DNA of 32,314 bases from an uncultured Verrucomicrobiota bacterium (lineage in GTDB: Bacteria; Verrucomicrobiota; Kiritimatiellia; CAIQIC01; Lenti-01), in contig CALMNW010000082.1 in NCBI GenBank assembly GCA_937872095.1, forward strand, positions 1 to 32,314, in the 5' to 3' direction. The stretch's first letter is position 1, and each line of letters starts with the position of its first letter. A program made the position numbers and the translations under genes. The notes beneath the pieces are model-generated. The model had not been told where the DNA came from and made no database searches. It saw only the letters and a program-made list of their open reading frames with translations. Shown piece by piece: positions 30,877-32,314 of the stretch.

Positions 30877-31839
30877 TCAGGCGATCTCCAGTTGCCGGAA
30901 GGACGCGATGCCGAGGGCGAGGGCGGCGGCGGACCAGGCGGCGGCGTAGGCGGCGGAGAGGACGACGTAGGAAACGGGGATGCGCGCGGCGGCGTCGAGG
31001 GCGTCGAGCAGCCAAAAGGCCTGGACGTTGGGCAGAACGGCGTAGGCGGCGCGCGCGGCGAGGGAGCCGGCGAGATGCGGGCCGAAGAGATAGTCGGACA
31101 TGAGGCCGAAGAGGAAGAAGCCCGCGCAGATCAGCAGGACGGGCGTGACGGACAGGCGCGTGGCGAGCGCGGCGGCCAGGGCGACGACCATGCCGAGGCA
31201 GAAGAACAGCAGCAGGCCGACGTCCAGAATGGCCCACGTGAAGTTGGCGGGAAAAACGAGATGGTCGAGGGGCGTCGGGAAGAACGCGGAAACGGCCACG
31301 GCGAGCGGCAGGAAGAACAGCAGCAGGAAAAAGGCGGCGGAGGTGAACGGCCGGCGGGTGCGGTGATTCCAGGTGCCGGCCAGGGCCAGGGCGAAGACCA
31401 AGGCCAGCAGCGCGGGGACGGCGGCGGCCCAATCGAGGCGCAGGTCGCTGGCGCCGGCGCGCACGGCCAGCAGCGTGGCGGCGAGCGCGGCGACGGAAAA
31501 CAGGAAGATCGCCGCGCCGACGCCGGCGGCCTTGGCCAGGAAGAAAACCGCGCGCGATACGGGCTTGGCGAGGATCGCGGCGGCGGTGCCCCGGCGCAGC
31601 TCGCGGGAGAGGGCCTCGCCCGCCGCATGGGCGGCCAGCAGCAGGCCGCCGACGAAGTAGAGCGCCAAGGCGCTGTCGCGGATGATGCGCGCGGAGTCGC
31701 CGAGGGTGTAGTTGAGCAGGAGGGGCAGCGCGACGATGCCCGCGAGGACGGAGAGGGAGACGAGGAGAAAGACCGGCCGCCGGATGGCTTCGAGCGCGGC
31801 GAGGCGCGCGATGGCGAAAAACTGGACGGCGGCCCGCAT
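30877..31839 (-). CDS. ABC-2 type permease subunit
   Basis: A 320-residue inner-membrane protein with at least six hydrophobic segments: FLLVSLSVLAGIVALPLLL, LYFVGGLLLAAHAAG, FFLAKAAGVGAAIFLFSVA, WAAAVPALLALVFALALAG, AAFFLLLFFLPLAVAVSAFF, ILDVGLLLFFCLGMVVALAA and more. Between the first two loops the segment LSRELRRGTAAAILAKPVSR matches the coupling region of ABC-2 permeases (Glu-Leu-Arg ... Lys-Pro-Val-Ser-Arg). It starts one base after the stop of the thioredoxin-like gene, so those two are coupled. ATG 31839 is chosen over a start 30 codons upstream, which would overlap that gene with no matching signal. Confidence 0.9.
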   Translation of the reverse strand: MRAAVQFFAIARLAALEAIRRPVFLLVSLSVLAGIVALPLLLNYTLGDSARIIRDSALALYFVGGLLLAAHAAGEALSRELRRGTAAAILAKPVSRAVFFLAKAAGVGAAIFLFSVAALAATLLAVRAGASDLRLDWAAAVPALLALVFALALAGTWNHRTRRPFTSAAFFLLLFFLPLAVAVSAFFPTPLDHLVFPANFTWAILDVGLLLFFCLGMVVALAAALATRLSVTPVLLICAGFFLFGLMSDYLFGPHLAGSLAARAAYAVLPNVQAFWLLDALDAAARIPVSYVVLSAAYAAAWSAAALALGIASFRQLEIA

Positions 31840-31840
31840 G

Positions 31841-32314
31841 CTAGAACAACGTCTCGTAGGCCGGGGTGCAGCGCGTCTTGAGGTTTTGGAGAACGAGCGG
31901 CACGTCGATGGGCTGGGGCCGGCCGCCATTGGGATAATCGAACACCATGAGGCGGTTGCGCATCGTGCTGCCGGGCTGGATCACGAAGATGGCCGGGGTG
32001 CGGCTCACCTTGAAGAGATCGACCAGATCCCGGACGGCGGACGGGCCGGGCATGTCGACTTCCAGCTTGATGAAGTATTTCATCGCCTTGCGCCAGTCGA
32101 TGTCGGTGGTGATGCTCTTCTCGAACCAGCTGCACAGCCCCTTTTCGTTGGGCACGGAGGGATTCTTGAAATAGACCAGCATGCAGGCGCCGGTCTTTTT
32201 CTGGAGCGCGACCAGTTCTTCGTAGTCCTTGGCGTTGTTGAACCACTTGCTGGGCACCTGGTCGAACAGCGGGTGGTCGATGGCGGCCTTTTCCTCGGGG
32301 GTGGCGTCGGGCGG
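31841..32314 (-). CDS. Thioredoxin-fold protein (5' end outside window)
   Basis: At least 157 residues are encoded up to the window edge, with no stop upstream, so the start is missing. The visible part begins PPDATPEEKAAID and continues with a thioredoxin-like core: LVYFKNPSVPNEKGLCSWF (beta-strand then active-site helix), VSRTPAIFVIQPG with the conserved cis-Pro, and a C-terminal helix. The redox Cys-x-x-Cys is not at its usual place; a single Cys sits later in the helix (GLCSWF) and another in TGACMLV. It may therefore be a non-redox or 1-Cys thioredoxin-like protein. A GTG at 32257 could be read as a start but the frame is open further upstream. Confidence 0.82.
   Translation of the reverse strand, partial: PPDATPEEKAAIDHPLFDQVPSKWFNNAKDYEELVALQKKTGACMLVYFKNPSVPNEKGLCSWFEKSITTDIDWRKAMKYFIKLEVDMPGPSAVRDLVDLFKVSRTPAIFVIQPGSTMRNRLMVFDYPNGGRPQPIDVPLVLQNLKTRCTPAYETLF

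Overview
This is a GC-rich chromosomal window from a Gram-negative bacterium. A GT9 heptosyltransferase-type enzyme points to an LPS-bearing outer membrane. Intergenic palindromes of the form TTTTCCACGGCGTGGAAAA, secreted proteins ending in a short beta-rich tail (..FRVRGE), ACGAA-type interspersed repeats and the general gene content suggest the PVC superphylum, most likely Kiritimatiellota or Lentisphaerota. That placement is inference from pattern recognition, not a database result.

Layout. 1-5033 (+): 3' part of an M42 aminopeptidase, argC, a secreted DUF4139-like protein, a palindrome cluster, a membrane-anchored secreted protein and a small nitroreductase. 5147-9415 (+): uvrB and nadC overlapping by 4 bases, an ORF6N-domain protein and a short single-domain biotin ligase. 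9412-12036 (+): coaX, a DHA2-type efflux pump and, behind its own likely promoter, a hotdog thioesterase. 12033-17661 (+): 5-formyl-THF cyclo-ligase, rny (RNase Y), a YmdB-type phosphodiesterase, a GT9 glycosyltransferase and a secreted CBM20-esterase, mostly joined by 1-4 base stop/start overlaps. 17716-19181 (+): an NAD-dependent epimerase and a zinc-ribbon protein. A palindrome cluster then separates this from a convergent aminotransferase (-). 20811-23873 (+): an iron-uptake operon made of a DtxR-FeoA fusion, feoB and a FeoB-associated Cys-rich membrane peptide, with a clear operator over its promoter.

24074-28113 (-) is the accessory part. Seven tightly spaced genes lie on one strand. 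The upstream ones (DUF6602-like PD-(D/E)XK protein, an unknown beta-rich protein, a stand-alone class III nucleotide-cyclase-like domain, a small membrane protein) are visibly AT-richer than the rest of the window. They are followed by an SdpI-family protein, another small membrane protein and a host-composition protein made of two tandem 44-residue repeats. The block is bordered on both sides by REP-like palindromes. A nuclease-like protein, a nucleotide-cyclase-like protein and small membrane proteins on an AT-rich island make this the best candidate for an undescribed conflict or signalling system; no function is demonstrated.

28622-32314 (-): ilvC with a strong intrinsic terminator, preceded by an ABC ATPase, a palindrome-bearing spacer, an ABC permease and the 3' part of a thioredoxin-fold protein that runs off the window.

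Most genes on the + strand are arranged for coupled translation. Leaderless-looking promoters (a -10 hexamer 7-8 bases before ATG) precede the thioesterase and the aminotransferase. No rRNA, tRNA, CRISPR array or transposase gene was seen.
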